A stretch of DNA of 64,000 nucleotides, taken from Podarcis raffonei (taxonomy: Eukaryota > Chordata > Lepidosauria > Squamata > Lacertidae). Both the position numbers and the translations under genes were made by a program. Where the stretch lies: the NCBI RefSeq assembly GCF_027172205.1, contig NC_070611.1, positions 13,933,479 to 13,997,478 on the forward strand, read 5' to 3'. Below the pieces are notes generated by a model, which saw only the letters and a program-made list of their open reading frames with translations, did no database searches and had not been told where the DNA came from. Each line of letters begins with the position of its first letter. Position 1 is the stretch's first letter. Shown here one piece after another: positions 31,655 to 44,470 of the stretch.

Positions 31655-32330
31655 TGGAATTAAAATTAGACCACAACTTTATTTAAACTTCCAAATGTAG
31701 GAAGACCTTGGCTTAGGCCTTGGGCGTGTACCCCTCCCAGCTGGGGGAACTGGGGCACATCAGGATAAATGGGATATGGGGGTGCTGATCGCCGAAGAAT
31801 GGATGCTTTTGAATTATGGTGCTGGAGGAGACTCTTGAGAGTCCCATGGACTGCAAGAAGATCAAACCTATTCATTCTTAAGGAAATCAGCCCTGAGTGC
31901 TCACTGGAAGGACAGATCCTGAAGCTGAGGCTCCAATACTTTGGCCACCTCATGAGAAGAGAAGACTCCCTGGAAAAGACCCTGATGTTGGGAAAGATGG
32001 AGGGCACAAGGAGAAGGGGACGACAGAGGACGAGATGGTTGGATAGTGTTCTCATAGCTGCCAGCATGAGTTTGACTAAACTGCGGGAGGCAGTGGAAGA
32101 CAGGAGTGCCTGGTGTGCTCTGGTGCATGGAGTCACAAAGAGTCGGACACGACTAAATGACTAAACAACAACAACAACATTTGTGGGGCTAAGTAGGGAT
32201 TTCCTGGGCACCTTTTTAAGATGACACATCAAGAACATCTTCAGATTGACCTGTCACAGATGACTGGCATGCTGGGCCTACAAAAACGGAACTACACAGG
32301 CACTGTCAAGTAGTGATGGGGAAGAAATTC
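31655..32330 (-). mobile_element. LTR-like fossil, reverse, split by Bov-B
   Basis: The left part carries AAATAAAGTTGTGG on the minus strand (about 31668-31685), the same polyadenylation-type signature as the LTR-like units at 36160 and 53740. Sequence resuming after the Bov-B at 32186 may be its other part. No coding region. Ends are not defined; moderate to old. Confidence 0.3.
31788..32180 (+). mobile_element. Bov-B (RTE) LINE 3' fragment
   Basis: Uninterrupted Bov-B C-terminal frame: DRRRMDAFELWCWRRLLRVP, then SNLFILKEISPECSLEG, MRREDSLEKTLMLGKMEG, RRRGRQRTRWLDS and HGVTKSRTRLND, stopping near 32162, then ACTAAACAACAACAACAAC. 5'-truncated to about 390 bp and uninverted. The open frame suggests a young copy. 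Confidence 0.9.
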
Positions 32331-33405
32331 AGTTTAGTTTACATTTTCACGCCGATCTATCTAATTCACACTTTCAAAACAAGATGCAAACTGACAAAAC
32401 AGATAGCAAGAGCAGAACTCACGGTCAGACGCTGATAATGATTCAAAGAAGGACAATCATGAAATGAAATCAGGCCAGGAGATGCCAGGAATGTTAAACA
32501 TCTACATGAATACAAACTCCTTACTGTATGCCATAATCTACATGTATACTCTTGAGGCTGGGTTGCTGGGTTGCTCTTAATGCGCCAGCTTTAACACTTT
32601 GCTAAAATGAGGAGAACTAACATGTATAAGTTGCAACATCTTTTGCTATGCATTTACATTCCCCACTGGATGCCACTGTCTGATCAACTTTTAGCCCACA
32701 GAAAGTCTGCTTTTGGAAAACTGTAGTTTTGAGAAGTCATTAATTCCAAATAAAACACACGAATCTTAGGAAACATGTTTTATGAAAATCCCTGAAACAC
32801 AAGTGTAGAAAACGCAACACTGTGAGTTCCATGAAGCTGTGGACTTTCAAAGACACTCCCTTGTACCTACCCGTTTTAGTTTTCATTGCGCCAAGTGCCA
32901 GGTAGTTAAAAACTAAAGCAAATTCCTTTACAAATAAAGGTCGGTCGGAATGGTAGCACAGATTTGTGTGCTTGGCCACCCAATATATATTCCTAGCAAA
33001 CTTGTGGTTTCATTCACAGCACTTAGCTGGAAGATGAATTCCTGGTGCCCATTCAAAGAAGACAATTTACCCACCTAATCCACTGCTGAGCTGAATGAAG
33101 CCTAGAATCTTACTTACCTTCCCAGCTCTTCTCTGCAAATAGGTCTGCTTGATGGAGACAGCCATTGATCATTTATAAGGCTCAAATCCACATGTATTTC
33201 ATAAGAATAAATGGAGAACTTATATTTCTAGTGGAAGCTTTGTTTACGACATGTTGAGGCAAATACAGGGGAGAAGGTGTGTGCTAAAGTTACATTTTTA
33301 AAAAACTTAGTATATGCGTGAGGGTTTTGTGTCAGCATCACTTGAGTAGGTTCTCTTTCTATTCCTTTATTAGTTGTTATTGGCAGTGAGAGAATGTGGG
33401 GGGGG
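32331..33405. other. Non-coding stretch, no gene seen
   Basis: Only short frames without resemblance and no recognised repeat; a G-rich run sits at 33396-33408. Confidence 0.35.
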
Positions 33406-33413
33406 GGGTAAGC

Positions 33414-34071
33414 CTTTGGTTGTCTGCAGTCAGATTTGTTTGTGTTCCTGGTATTGAACACAATTATAAAATTTATAGAAAAGAAATTGATATAATTATA
33501 TTAATCTTATATCTTATAAGGTATGGGTGAGGGACGCGGGTGGCGCTGTGGGTAAAAGCCTCAGCGCCTAGGGCTTGCCGGTCGAAAGGTCGGCGGTTCG
33601 AATCCCCGCGGCGGGGTGCGCTCCCGCTGCTCGGTCCTAGCGCCTGCCAACCTAGCAGTTCGAAAGCACCCCCAGGTGCAAGTAGATAAATAGGGACCGC
33701 TTACTGGCGGGAAGGTAAACGGCGTTCCGTGTGCTGCGCTGGCTCGCCAGATGCAGCTTTGTCACGCTGGCCACGTGACCCGGAAGTGTCTGCAGACAGC
33801 ACTGGCTCCCGGCCTCTAGAGTGAGATGAGCGCACAACCCCAGAGTCTGTCAAGACTGGCCCGTACGGGCAGGGGTACCTTTACCTTTACCTATATCTTA
33901 TAGTGTGGCGGTTTGTTTGATTTTTCTGTTATTTGTTTGTTTGATTGTATGTTTGTTTACTTGTATGTACATCTGTTTTTCATAACTGTATTTATTTTAA
34001 ATTAATAAAGTTATATTTTAAAAAAGATTTGTTTGTGTGTCTTTGGTTGTCTGCAGTCAGATTTGTTTGTG
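33414..34071 (+). mobile_element. L1-like A/T-rich 3' end bracketed by a 31-bp direct repeat, split by a SINE
   Basis: The 31-bp sequence at 33414-33444, beginning CTTTGGTTGTCTGCAG, recurs exactly at 34041-34071. Between the copies lie an A/T-rich segment, the SINE at 33531-33887, and a TTTGTTTG-rich segment ending TTAATAAAGTTATATTTTAA (34000-34019), like a LINE 3' end. The direct repeats could be an unusually long target duplication or a local duplication. Confidence 0.5.
33531..33887 (+). mobile_element. Sauria-type SINE, full length
   Basis: Head GGGACGCGGGTGGCGCTGTG, B box GGTTCGAATCCCC, subfamily marks GGTGCGCTCCC and CCCGTACGGGCAGG, tail GGTACCTTTACCTTTACC. TATATCTTATA lies shortly upstream (33509-33519) and immediately after the tail, the probable target duplication with an extra 11 bp on the left. 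Confidence 0.93.
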
Positions 34072-34331
34072 GGGGGGAGGGGTTGTTGGGTCAAGTTAGC
34101 CATATTGATTTGGTGGACTCTTGTTGTCTTGTTGGGCTGTGTGTGTAATAAGGGGGAGTAAAAGTTGCGACGGCAGCTAAACACTGACAGACAGCCGAAT
34201 CTGGCTACCATTTAGATTTCTCACAGTGTTCACAAGTGAATTTCACTCTGGGGCATTGGTGGTAAATTAAAATTACAGATAGACTCAACTTTTAGGTGGT
34301 ACATGAAGCATCAAGACATCATTACTGCGTA

Positions 34332-34557
34332 CAGTGATATCTCGGGTTACAGACGCTTCAGGTTACAGACTTCACTAACCCGGAAATAGTACCTCGGGTT
34401 AAGAATTTTGCTTCAGGGTGAGAACAGAAATCACTCGGTGGCGGCACAGCAGCAGCAGGAGGCCCCATTAGCTAAAGTGGTACCTTAGGTTAAGAACAGT
34501 TTCAGGTTAAGAACGGACCTCCAGAACAAATTAAGTTCTTAACCCGAGGTACCACTG
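34332..34557 (+). mobile_element. Tigger-like miniature element
   Basis: The ends CAGTGATATCTCGGGTTA and TAACCCGAGGTACCACTG are flanked by TA (34330-34331; 34558-34559). 226 bp, same subfamily as 10576-10800 with the CAGCAGCAGGAGGCCCC centre. Confidence 0.9.
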
Positions 34558-34559
34558 TA

Positions 34560-35300
34560 TATGTATTCCTTATATCCATTTTACCTTATTTTAATGGCCT
34601 TAATCTGTTGTTTTTTAATTATTTTTGGCGTATTGTCTTATATGTCATTTCTCCCTGCATTGCAAATACCAACTAAAATATTTTTATTTTTATATTTAAA
34701 GGTACTTTGGGCACCAGTAACTGACCAAGAATGGCAGGTACTGATAGTGGCCCCATTCCCTGGATTTCCCTTTGGGTATAGATGCACCCTAAAATTCTCC
34801 TTCCTGCTTGACAGGATAATACAGATGACCAGCTTACAGCAAGTGGCTATATGCTCACTGTGGTATGCTTTCACTCAGTAAGCAATCATTTATATTCACT
34901 CTAGGTCACATTGACTCTCAACTTCCCATGAATATAAGATTTTGCTTTCAGGGGCGGAATAGCACATTAAAATAAATGCATAGCTGTTGTTCAAAATGGC
35001 AGCCCCAAGGTGAGCTGTGCATTCATAATGGACAGTAGAACATGTCTTGGCATCTTCTCACGATGCGTTGCCCCGCCAGTTACAGCCAATGACATGGAGC
35101 AGTGAAATGTACTGTGTGATCACCCTCAGACATGGCTAGAGTTTCATTCAAGAGGCAAATGTTATGCGGGGGCTTCTGTTTTCTCCAAGAGCTCCCATGT
35201 TTATCTCAGCCATGTGTTTCCACCCTGAGATCATGTTGCAGCACAAACTCTGCCTGAACTATTGAATGTTCCTTTATGCTAGACTGCCAATGACTACTAC
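34560..35300. other. Non-coding stretch, no gene seen
   Basis: A 106-codon hydrophobic frame at 34561-34881 has no family resemblance and no supporting signals. No repeat recognised. Confidence 0.35.
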
Positions 35301-35318
35301 TTGTATTTTCCTTCTGTA

Positions 35319-35668
35319 AAGGTAAAGGGACCCCTGACCATTAGGTCCAGTTGTGGTTGACTCTGGGGTTGCGGCGCTCATCTCGCTTTATTGGCCAAGG
35401 GAGCCGGTGTACAGCTTCCGGGTCATGTGGCCAGCATGACTAAGCTGCTTCTGGCGAACCAGAGCAGCGCACGGAAACGCCGTTTACCTTCCCGCCGGAG
35501 CAGTACCTATTTATCTACTTGCACTTTGACATGCTTTCAAACTGCTAGGTTGGCAGGAGCAGGGACTGAGCAACGGGAGCTCACCCCGTCGCGGGGATTC
35601 GAACTGCTGACCTTCTGATCGGCAAGTCCTAGGCTCTGTGGTTTAACCCACAGCACCACCCGTGTCCC
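35319..35668 (-). mobile_element. Sauria-type SINE, reverse, perfect target duplication
   Basis: ATTTTCCTTCTGTA lies at 35305-35318 and 35669-35682, a perfect 14-bp duplication fixing both ends. The tail, body and head are complete. Little diverged, so recent. Confidence 0.95.
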
Positions 35669-36000
35669 ATTTTCCTTCTGTAGACTTCAGTTTAAGATTA
35701 GTATAAAAATATAATAAGTTTTCAAACACAAGTGCAGGAGAAATCAAAAACAAAAACAACCCATATGTTTAACCCTTCTCACTTTATCCTGTGCAACTTA
35801 CCCTTATCACATGTTATCCCCTCACATTCTAAAACAGATGAGAAACCTGTAGTCCTTCAGCATGACCTGGTCATGCTGGCAGTGGCCAATGGGAGTTGGA
35901 GTCCAGAAACATCTGGAGATCCACATGTTCTCCATCCCTCATTTAAATGTTTCTTAGATTCAAAGAGGTATATTACATTTTATTTCTTTGAGATTTAAAC

Positions 36001-37042
36001 AGGGTTGCCATACGTCCAGAATTTTTCGGACATACCTGGAATACTGCAGTTGGAAGCAGTGTCCGGCCAGAAATCAGCAAAATGTCTGGGGAAATCCGGG
36101 CATATGGCAACCCATGTTGGCAGTGTCATTTGCGCGTCGAGGTCCCCAAGACACCCCAAATAAGAACACAATGACACTTTATTTTTTGTTTAAGTTTTTG
36201 GGCATACTTTTGGCCACAACTTTATTAAAAATACAGCAATGTGAGTGGTTGCTTAGGCATTGGTAGCACTAACAGCCCCTGCACAGGGATAGCTCTGACA
36301 TTCACACCCTGCAAAGTCAGAAAGGGTAAGTCACCTGGGGAGAGAGACGGGACTGGGAACCATTCCTCACCTCTCCCCAGAATGCTCCCAGGGGCTCTTG
36401 CGTGGCCCTAGCCCCTTGCCAGGGGGTTCGGACAAAAGCATGGGGAGCCCCTGGGTTCCTTTAATGGAAAACCCTTGCAGCAGCAGCATTTTGGAGGGGC
36501 AGGCACAGCCAAATCCATACTTCTCCTCCAACCAATTTATAACCAATGCCTAACCGCAACCTTACAAGTTGTGACGATTTGCTACGCAGTAGGCAAAAAA
36601 CCAAGTGGCACACACTAATCAGCCAAATGGACAAAATTCCTACCGGGCCCCTGCCCCAAAGCAGACGACCCCATGACAGGCATAGCAAGGTCAAGCAAAC
36701 AGCCTAAACATTAGGGAGGGAGGGCGGGTGATCCGAAGAATGCAGCAAAAGAGGAAGCTCATCACTGCGTGCAGTGTAGTTAACAAACAGGGCTGTCAAT
36801 CAATAAATGGCAACATATAAATCTCCCCAGTAACAGCCCGTCCCTGCTTAAAGATGGCCAAACTCTTTTGCCCAGCAAAAGTGAGGTGTCTTGTCAGCCC
36901 CCACTGCAACACGTGCTCTCCATGAGGGAGAACACGCTTTGTGCCAGAGAAAAAGCTTGACAACTTCTCTCTATCTCCCCCCGCTTAAAAAGCTCAATAA
37001 CTTTTGTGTCTGGATTTTCACTTTTTGAAATATGACAATCCT
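36001..37042. mobile_element. Miniature DNA element (AGGGTTGCCATA type) split by an LTR-like fossil
   Basis: The left end AGGGTTGCCATACGTCC and the right end TTTTTGAAATATGACAATCCT match the two ends of the compact 304-bp copy at 47832-48135 (AGGGCTGCTATATATCC and TTTTTGAAACATGGCAACCCT). Here about 800 bp of different sequence separates them. A second inner CATATGGCAACCC lies at 36103-36115. Confidence 0.55.
36160..36900 (-). mobile_element. LTR-like fossil, reverse
   Basis: Shares long similarity in order with 53745-54260: TTTAAGTTTTTGGGCA, CCACAACTTTATT (an AATAAAGTTGTGG polyadenylation signature on the minus strand), GTGAGTGGT, CCAATGCCTAACCGC, AGTTGTGACGATT, CCAAATGGA and AATTCCTA. No coding region. 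Probably a solo LTR of a Ty3-like or retrovirus-like family; boundaries approximate, moderately old. Confidence 0.5.
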
Positions 37043-37059
37043 AACAAACAATAGAATCC

Positions 37060-37660
37060 AAAAACACAACCATCAAGTTTCAGATCATCAAGACTACTCT
37101 GGAATATCCATGTTGAGTATTTGACACTGCACATTTGTTTGTATTTCAAGATTTCATAATGAGCTTGGCAACATCTCTCTCTTTCATTAACACAAAGGCT
37201 TGGCTTGGCTTGATTCTAAGTGGACACAATGCAAAGGAATGAGCAATCTCATTTTTCAAGATTCTCTCAATTTTCAAGAGTGTTTACCACCAGCCTAACG
37301 AATCCTCCTCAGATCAATCATTGTTTTACTATTAAGCTCTGTGGGAGAAGAGCTAGGCCAACCAAAGTGCTTTCGACCATCTCATCCTTAAAACATCTAG
37401 CTGTATGATTTGTGACTGTAATAAGGAAAAGCAGCCAGACCTTGAAATGACATTAGTTGCACTCTCAGACAACTGCCGCAGTTTCAAATGTCACATGGAT
37501 GGGTGCTTCCTAAAATCAGATTCAATAGTCATTGGAGGTTTTTAAGAGTGACACTCAAAAGCAGACAGGGCTCTACTAAGACGCAAATGAACTGACTCAG
37601 ACATTATGATGTTCTGCAAGGAAGGAAAAGCCCAGCTCTTTACTAGGATCCTTTTACTTC
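37060..37660. promoter_or_regulatory. Repeat-free stretch, weak candidate conserved non-coding DNA
   Basis: No recognised repeats or coding frames. Blocks such as ATCAATCATTGTTTTACTATTAAG and AGATTCAATAGTCATTGG look like single-copy sequence. Weak call. Confidence 0.15.
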
Positions 37661-37707
37661 TCTTGAGTAATAAAACAGTCAAAATTACCTATTATTATTA
37701 TTTTTAT

Positions 37708-38059
37708 TAAAGGTAAAGGGACCCCTGACTATGAGGTCCAGTCGTGAACAACTCTGGAGTTGCGGCGCTCATCTTGCTTTATTGGCTGAGGGAGCCGGCG
37801 TACAGCTTATGGGTCATGTGGCCAGCATGACTAAGCCACTTCTGGCGAACCAGAGCAGCACATGGAAACGCCGTTTACCTTCCTGCTGGATAGGTACCTA
37901 TTTATCTACTTGCACTTTGACGTGCTTTCGAACTGCTAGGTTGGCATGAGCAGGGACCAAGCAACGGGAGCTCACCCCGTCACTGGGATTCAAACTGCCG
38001 ACCTTCAGATCAGCAAGTCCTAGGCTCTATGGTTTAACCCACAGCACCACCCGCGTCTC
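37708..38059 (-). mobile_element. Sauria-type SINE, reverse, in a TTA repeat
   Basis: Complete on the minus strand. Left flank TATTATTATTTTTAT and right flank TGTATTATTACTATT show that it inserted into a TTA-type microsatellite; the right flank continues as a (TTATTAC)-like run to about 38117. Confidence 0.92.
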
Positions 38060-38551
38060 TTGTATTATTACTATTACTATTATTACTATTACTATTATTA
38101 CTATTGTTATTATTTTAGGTGAATCACATCACAGATGAAATGTCCACTCATCTTTGACAAATATATGAATTATGCAGCACTCCACCTAAGTTTGTGATAT
38201 CATTATATTGTGTGACATTATATCCTTCATCCTTTTTACCACCTGTAGAATATAATGTTAAATGCCAACAGCACGTAGCAGGTGTGAGCTTATTCACAAT
38301 ATTAAGAATTGGCATCTTTGTATTGTCAGGTGTGCTTCTGTAAGATCTTAACCTGCATTTCTTATGTTCTAATATCCAGTGACAAGAGAAATGTTGCAAG
38401 CTTTACCTTCATCAAAAGACATAGTGCTGACATCTTCCTTACACACAAACTAGGAAACACTGAGGAAAATGAGGTAAGCTTTGCCATGCGTGGAGAAGAA
38501 CGGAATCCATATGTCACCCTTTGTATATGAAAGCACCCTGATACTCTGATA

Positions 38552-38730
38552 CAGTGCTATTTTTCTAGAAAAAGAGGTGCTGAAACTCACCATGAATGCC
38601 TCCCTTGTTCTCTTATAATGACAATGGCACCCACCTTAGAGATGACAGAAATTTTTCCACTAATTTCTAGCAGAAACATTCTGCTAATATTAGCAGGATT
38701 TTTTTGATGTCTGTACCTGAGCCAGTGGAG
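38552..38730. repeat. hAT-like miniature element fragment
   Basis: Opens CAGTGCTATTTTTCTAGAAA then AAGAGGTGCTGAAACTCACC. The first 15 bp resemble the terminal repeat of the element at 56230-56405. The right end is not clear. Also related to 1463-1590. Confidence 0.45.
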
Positions 38731-39168
38731 GGCACACAGTGGGAGGAGACCCTGTTGCACTTGTGGGGCTAGTGGTGGTTCTTGCTAGCCCACTGTTTTC
38801 TTGAATTTGGCCATATATTGATGCTGGGACCACTCTCAGAAGTTGCCTTTACAGAGCCTCAGCATCTGAAAACAGTGCGGAATTGTGTTGTGATGGGATT
38901 TAGAAGCAGGCTTTGGGGGGGGGGAGCTATATTTAATGACAAAATATACAAATACAAATTCCCATAAACAGTCCCAGATGTTTGACTTCATATAAGTGAA
39001 GTACCACATTATCTATGAACACCTTCCCCTCATAAACTGAGCTGGGTTTTTGTTACCCCTGGTATCCCAGCTGCTGCGTTTACCAGATTATTTATTAGAG
39101 TTTGCTTTCTATTAAAATGGTGTTGAAGCCTAGAGTTTTTACAAAGAGCTTGTGAGAGCAAAATAATG

Positions 39169-39220
<52 letters not shown>

Positions 39221-39900
39221 TATTAAAGACAAAGGATTTCAATTTCAAAAAATTGTTTGTATGTATCATATTTGGCTTAGGGTTATGTTTGTTTTTTTTG
39301 GATCATCTAATGAATGTCTCTTATGTTTTATGGCCCCTCTTTTATCGTGTTCCTCAATGAACTTTAGTTACATTTTGGTTCTGCTCTATTAAAGAGTGAA
39401 GAAACTCTAGAATAAAAACACTGCAAATCTTTGCTAGACATAGCCTGGAGCAAGGTTCACAATACATTCCAGAGAGACGCAAAGCAACAGCTGCTAGTGT
39501 AAGCAGGAAGAGGAGATCATCCATCTTGCTGGACACTTCATTTCTCCAGCCTCATTCAAAGAACAGTTATCAGGCAGGGAAGTGCCCAGTGCAGCCAATA
39601 TGAACAGCAAAGCAGGGAGGTATTTTCCTAAGCAATAGTTAAGAGTACAAATAATAATCCAGACATGTATTTGGCAGCCTGGAGGTGAAATCATAATTAA
39701 AAGAAGACTTTAGAAAAGCACAGATCTGAAAGTGCCAAGTAAATACTAAAGGGTGGGGAGTGTACAAACTCACAGACAAAAATGATGGCATTTTTTGTTC
39801 CCTCCAAAAAAGCAAACCCTGCACATCCTTTCACCATGCGCAAATGCTGTGGCAAAATTCAGGTCCAAGTCAGGCATGATGCTAAACATGGGTTGTAAAG
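38731..39900. other. Non-coding stretch with a (GA)n microsatellite
   Basis: (GA)n at 39170-39217. No recognised gene. Short frames at 39354-39824 on the minus strand have no family resemblance. Confidence 0.4.
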
Positions 39901-39902
39901 GA

Positions 39903-40212
39903 TAAAAGGTAAAGGACCCCTGGATGGTTAAGTCTAGTTAAAGGCGACTCTGGGGTTACGGCACTCATCTCGCTTTCAGGCTGAGGGAGCCAGAGTTTGT
40001 CCACAGACAGCTTTCCAGGTCATGTGGCCAGCAGGACTAAACCACTTCTGGCACAACAGAACACTGTGACGGAAACCAGAGCGCACAGAAACCCATTTAC
40101 CTTCCCACCGCAGCGGTCCCTATTTATCTACTTGCACTGGGGCGCTTTCAAACTGCTAGGTTGGCAGGAGCTGGGACAGAGCAATGGGAGCTCATTCCAC
40201 TGTGGGGATTAC
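39903..40212 (-). mobile_element. Older Sauria-type SINE, reverse, interrupted
   Basis: Diverged body (GGTTAAGTCTAGTTAAAGGC, CCAGAGTTTGTCCACAGACAGC, CTTCCAGGTCATGTGGCCAGC) of a distinct subfamily. Its head region, at GGGGATTAC, is broken by the younger SINE at 40213-40565. What follows the younger SINE does not continue the tRNA-like head, so the older copy was probably 5'-truncated there. Confidence 0.85.
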
Positions 40213-40565
40213 CTAAAGGTAAAGGGACCCCTGACCATTAGGTCCAGTCGTGGCCGACTCTGGGGTTGCAGCGCTCATCTTGCTTTATTGGCGAAGGGAG
40301 CGGGCATACAGCTTCCGGGTCATGTGGCCAGCACAACTAAGCCACTTCTGGCGAACCAGAGCAGTGCACGGAAATGCCATTTACCTTCCCGCCGGAGTGG
40401 TACCTATTTATCTACTTGCACTTTGACGTTCTTTCGAACTGCTAGGTTGGCAGGAGCAGAGACTGAGCAACGGGAGCTCACCCCGTCGCGGGGATTCGAA
40501 CTGCTGACCTTCTGATCGGCAAGTCCTAGGCTCTGTGGTTTAACCCACAGCGCCACCCGTGTCCT
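40213..40565 (-). mobile_element. Younger Sauria-type SINE nested in an older one
   Basis: Little diverged and complete. TGGGGATTAC occurs at 40203-40212 and 40566-40575, a 10-bp duplication of the older SINE's own sequence, which proves the order of insertion. Confidence 0.93.
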
Positions 40566-41019
40566 TGGGGATTACATAGGTTGTATCTAATAGTCACTTT
40601 CCTCATGACAAGGTTTTCATCTGTAGAATGAGGAAGATCAATTTCCAGCAGTCCTCCCCCTGCAACTGTGTGGTCCCTAAATCTGCTTCAGGAGGCTGGA
40701 TGACCTGCCCAGTAGCAGATCTGGGTAGTGACTGACTTAAGTCTCTTGATATCAATGGCTGTACACTGAATATGACTTAGATGGACACAATCAATCTAAG
40801 GGGAAATTGCCTCTTTATATAATTGACATCTAATAATCTGTCTCTCACACTTTATCTGAAAATTGCTTCCATTAGTTTCTGATCAGGGCTTAATTATTAT
40901 CATTATTTAAGCATGGAGTGCCCATAGCCTTTGATTATGCGTATTTGCTTTCTTTAGTGCATTTTTCTGTGATTTAACAAAACTGAAATTGAATGGTGCC
41001 ACACTGGTATGTTATTGTG

Positions 41020-41215
41020 CTTCCCTGCTGCTGCTGGATTTGGATAGTTACAGTTACATTTTAAACATTTAGGCCCGGTGTTTGTTTCATTACTGCTGGT
41101 TTAATTAATGTTTGGAAAGGTTTGATAGTATTATATTGTATTATTTCATCGTGAAAGACACTTTGAGACAGTTTTACACTTGGGGTGGCTTATACATATT
41201 TTAAGTAAACAAGTG
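41020..41215 (+). mobile_element. LINE 3' end, CR1/L3-like (tentative)
   Basis: CGTGAAAGACACTTTGAGAC then TTGGGGTGGCTTATACATATTTTAAGTAAA resembles diverged CR1/L3 3' ends (CCTTGAG...GGCGGTATATAAAT). No coding part. Confidence 0.35.
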
Positions 41216-41264
41216 AAGTGAGAACATGGCTTACTATGTTGGCTTTATATTTAGTGTCAACATG

Positions 41265-42010
41265 GGAGTCAGGAGCAGATCAGGAATAATTTACAATGTG
41301 TCAGTGATGTTAACACTTTATTCGAAGAAGCAAAACAACTCAGGCCTAGTGAGTACAGCTGTACCTTGGTTCTCGAACGTAATTCGTTCGACTTCCAAAA
41401 ACATTTGGAAACCAAGGTGCGGCTTCCAATTGACTGCAGGAGCTTCCTGCACTCAACTGGAAGCCACAAAAGCCGCATCGGATGTTCGGCTCCCAAAAAA
41501 CATTCGCAAACCAGAACACTCACTTCCAGGTGAGTGTTTGGGCATTCGGGGGCCAAAACATACGAGTACCAAGGGGTACAGGTACCAAGGTATGACTGTA
41601 CAGTAAGTCTTCCCAGTAGGTCTTGTCCAAATGATGCAGCTGCGATTAGCAAAGATCCCTAGCTTTCCACATCTCTCTAAATCTCCTCCTCCTCTGGGTC
41701 ATTCCCAAGCAAGCTGAGACTTCATCATCGTGTCTGCCTTTGCTCTGTCATCTTCATACCTCTTCGGGTTCTGGGAGGGAAGCTGGTCACAACAGGAGTG
41801 GAAGACCCCTGGCTTCTTCAGCAGCCTGACTCATCTTTCTCTCCTGGTCCCCATCTTCTCCAGCCTCTACTTCTGCCTCTGATTCTGTACTGCTGTCTGC
41901 CACAGGCTCTTCCTGCTCACTAAACCCTCTTGCCTCTTCAGTTTCTGCCACCTCCCCCCCCCCCCATTTTATCCTTCTTCTTCCTTTGACCACTCAGCAT
42001 CATTCTGCCA
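41265..42010 (-). mobile_element. LTR-type fossil, reverse, carrying a Tigger-like insertion
   Basis: Minus-strand GAATAAAGTGTTAACATCACTG near 41300-41325 is a polyadenylation-type R region. To the right lies a CT-rich, minus-strand acidic open segment (68 codons, 41787-41993). The element at 41356-41598 splits it. Probably an LTR with adjoining leader; no conserved retroviral domain seen. Ends uncertain. Confidence 0.4.
41356..41598 (+). mobile_element. Tigger-like miniature element, second subfamily
   Basis: Ends CAGCTGTACCTTGGTTCTCG and CCAAGGTATGACTG, flanked by TA (41354-41355; 41599-41600). The interior (CATTTGGAAACCAAGG, CTTCCAGGTGAGTGTTTGGG) differs from the 10576 subfamily. Confidence 0.85.
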
Positions 42011-42439
42011 CCAATCTTCTGGCTCTGAGCATTCTTCCCTTGGGGATTCCCCAGATGGTGCCTCCCACCAGCCACTCTATGACAATTTGCAAGGGTGAAG
42101 GGATGGAAATTTGAAGAAAACAGTGGATAGATTTATCATTTTTATTATTGTTGACAGTCAAAGATTCTGGGTTGTATAAGTGCTGTGCCAGGGGCATTTT
42201 AGTTCTCGTGTGCCCCCAAAATCTGCTCCAAACGATGGACCCACTGGAGCAGATTTTGAGGGTATTGGGTGGATGGGCACAAGTGAAAGTACATTGTGTG
42301 AGCAGAACTGCAGTGTTAGATACTAACCTTTGACGTTGATGGCGCTGCATTTGACACTCTGATTCCCAGATTATACTGGTCTGGTTGTGTCAATGTAAAT
42401 GATCCTCTGTTTAGCAGAGAAACAAAGATTAATGGCAAG

Positions 42440-43000
42440 CCCAGCATAATGGCAAAAGGTTATCAGACTATCCTTCATTAAGGCAGCCCTACAAAGTAAA
42501 GAGTTAGTATTAATTTTATGGCTGATAGTTCCCATCACACATGAGGTGAATTAATAATATGGATACGAAGAAAAACAATTTATTAAAGTTAATAACTCCT
42601 CCAATAAAATTTCCAGGAGGATCTATAGTGATAAATTGAATAATTATGAGTATAATTATGACTAACTAGGACCATAATTTCATGCTAATGTAATAATAAT
42701 GACACAAAATGTAGATCATGAATTTTAACTGCTCAGTTATTTCAAATTTCCAGAAGGGTAGACCAAAAATAATAAAAAAAAACTTCAGAAAAGAGAAGAG
42801 CAAAAATAGTCTTTTACTTTTAAAAAATCTGGCCAATTTATGCTTTTATTGAGAAGGAGGAACTATCTATGGCTTAAAACAGACATTGCTGTGAATATTA
42901 TTAGTGTGCTACCATGAATATCTCAGTATAATTAGAAATCTTAAGGTATTCTGAGAGCAAGAAATAGATATGCAGTGGAGCATACCATATGTCAGGAAAA
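42440..43000. promoter_or_regulatory. Candidate conserved non-coding element
   Basis: Very AT-rich, repeat-free, with dense homeodomain-like cores (GTGAATTAATAAT, CAATTTATTAAAGTTAATAAC, ATAATTATGAGTATAATTATG, CATGCTAATG). No coding frame. Composition-only call. Confidence 0.2.
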
Positions 43001-43269
43001 CTATTAATCCAGCGGTTATTCTTGGGAAAGGGAGAGCAAAAAATTCATTGAATAATATAATAAAAATGTGTTCAAACAAAGGGGCACCTAGATATTTCAG
43101 TATTGCGTTACTGTAGGTGTGGATAATAATTACATTATGCCTTACGTCAAGTGTCTGTTTATAGTGACTGGATTTTTAGACCTTGGTCACGCAGTATATC
43201 AGTATGAGTTAACCTCCAAAATCAGGGATTATCCAGAAAGACTGGAGGTATACGTTTATCTAGGTTTGC

Positions 43270-44465
<1,196 letters not shown>

Positions 44466-44470
<5 letters not shown>

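Noticed and set aside
34561-34881. Hydrophobic 106-codon frame as a membrane protein
   Set aside because: T-rich DNA gives such frames by chance; no homologue recognised and no supporting signals.
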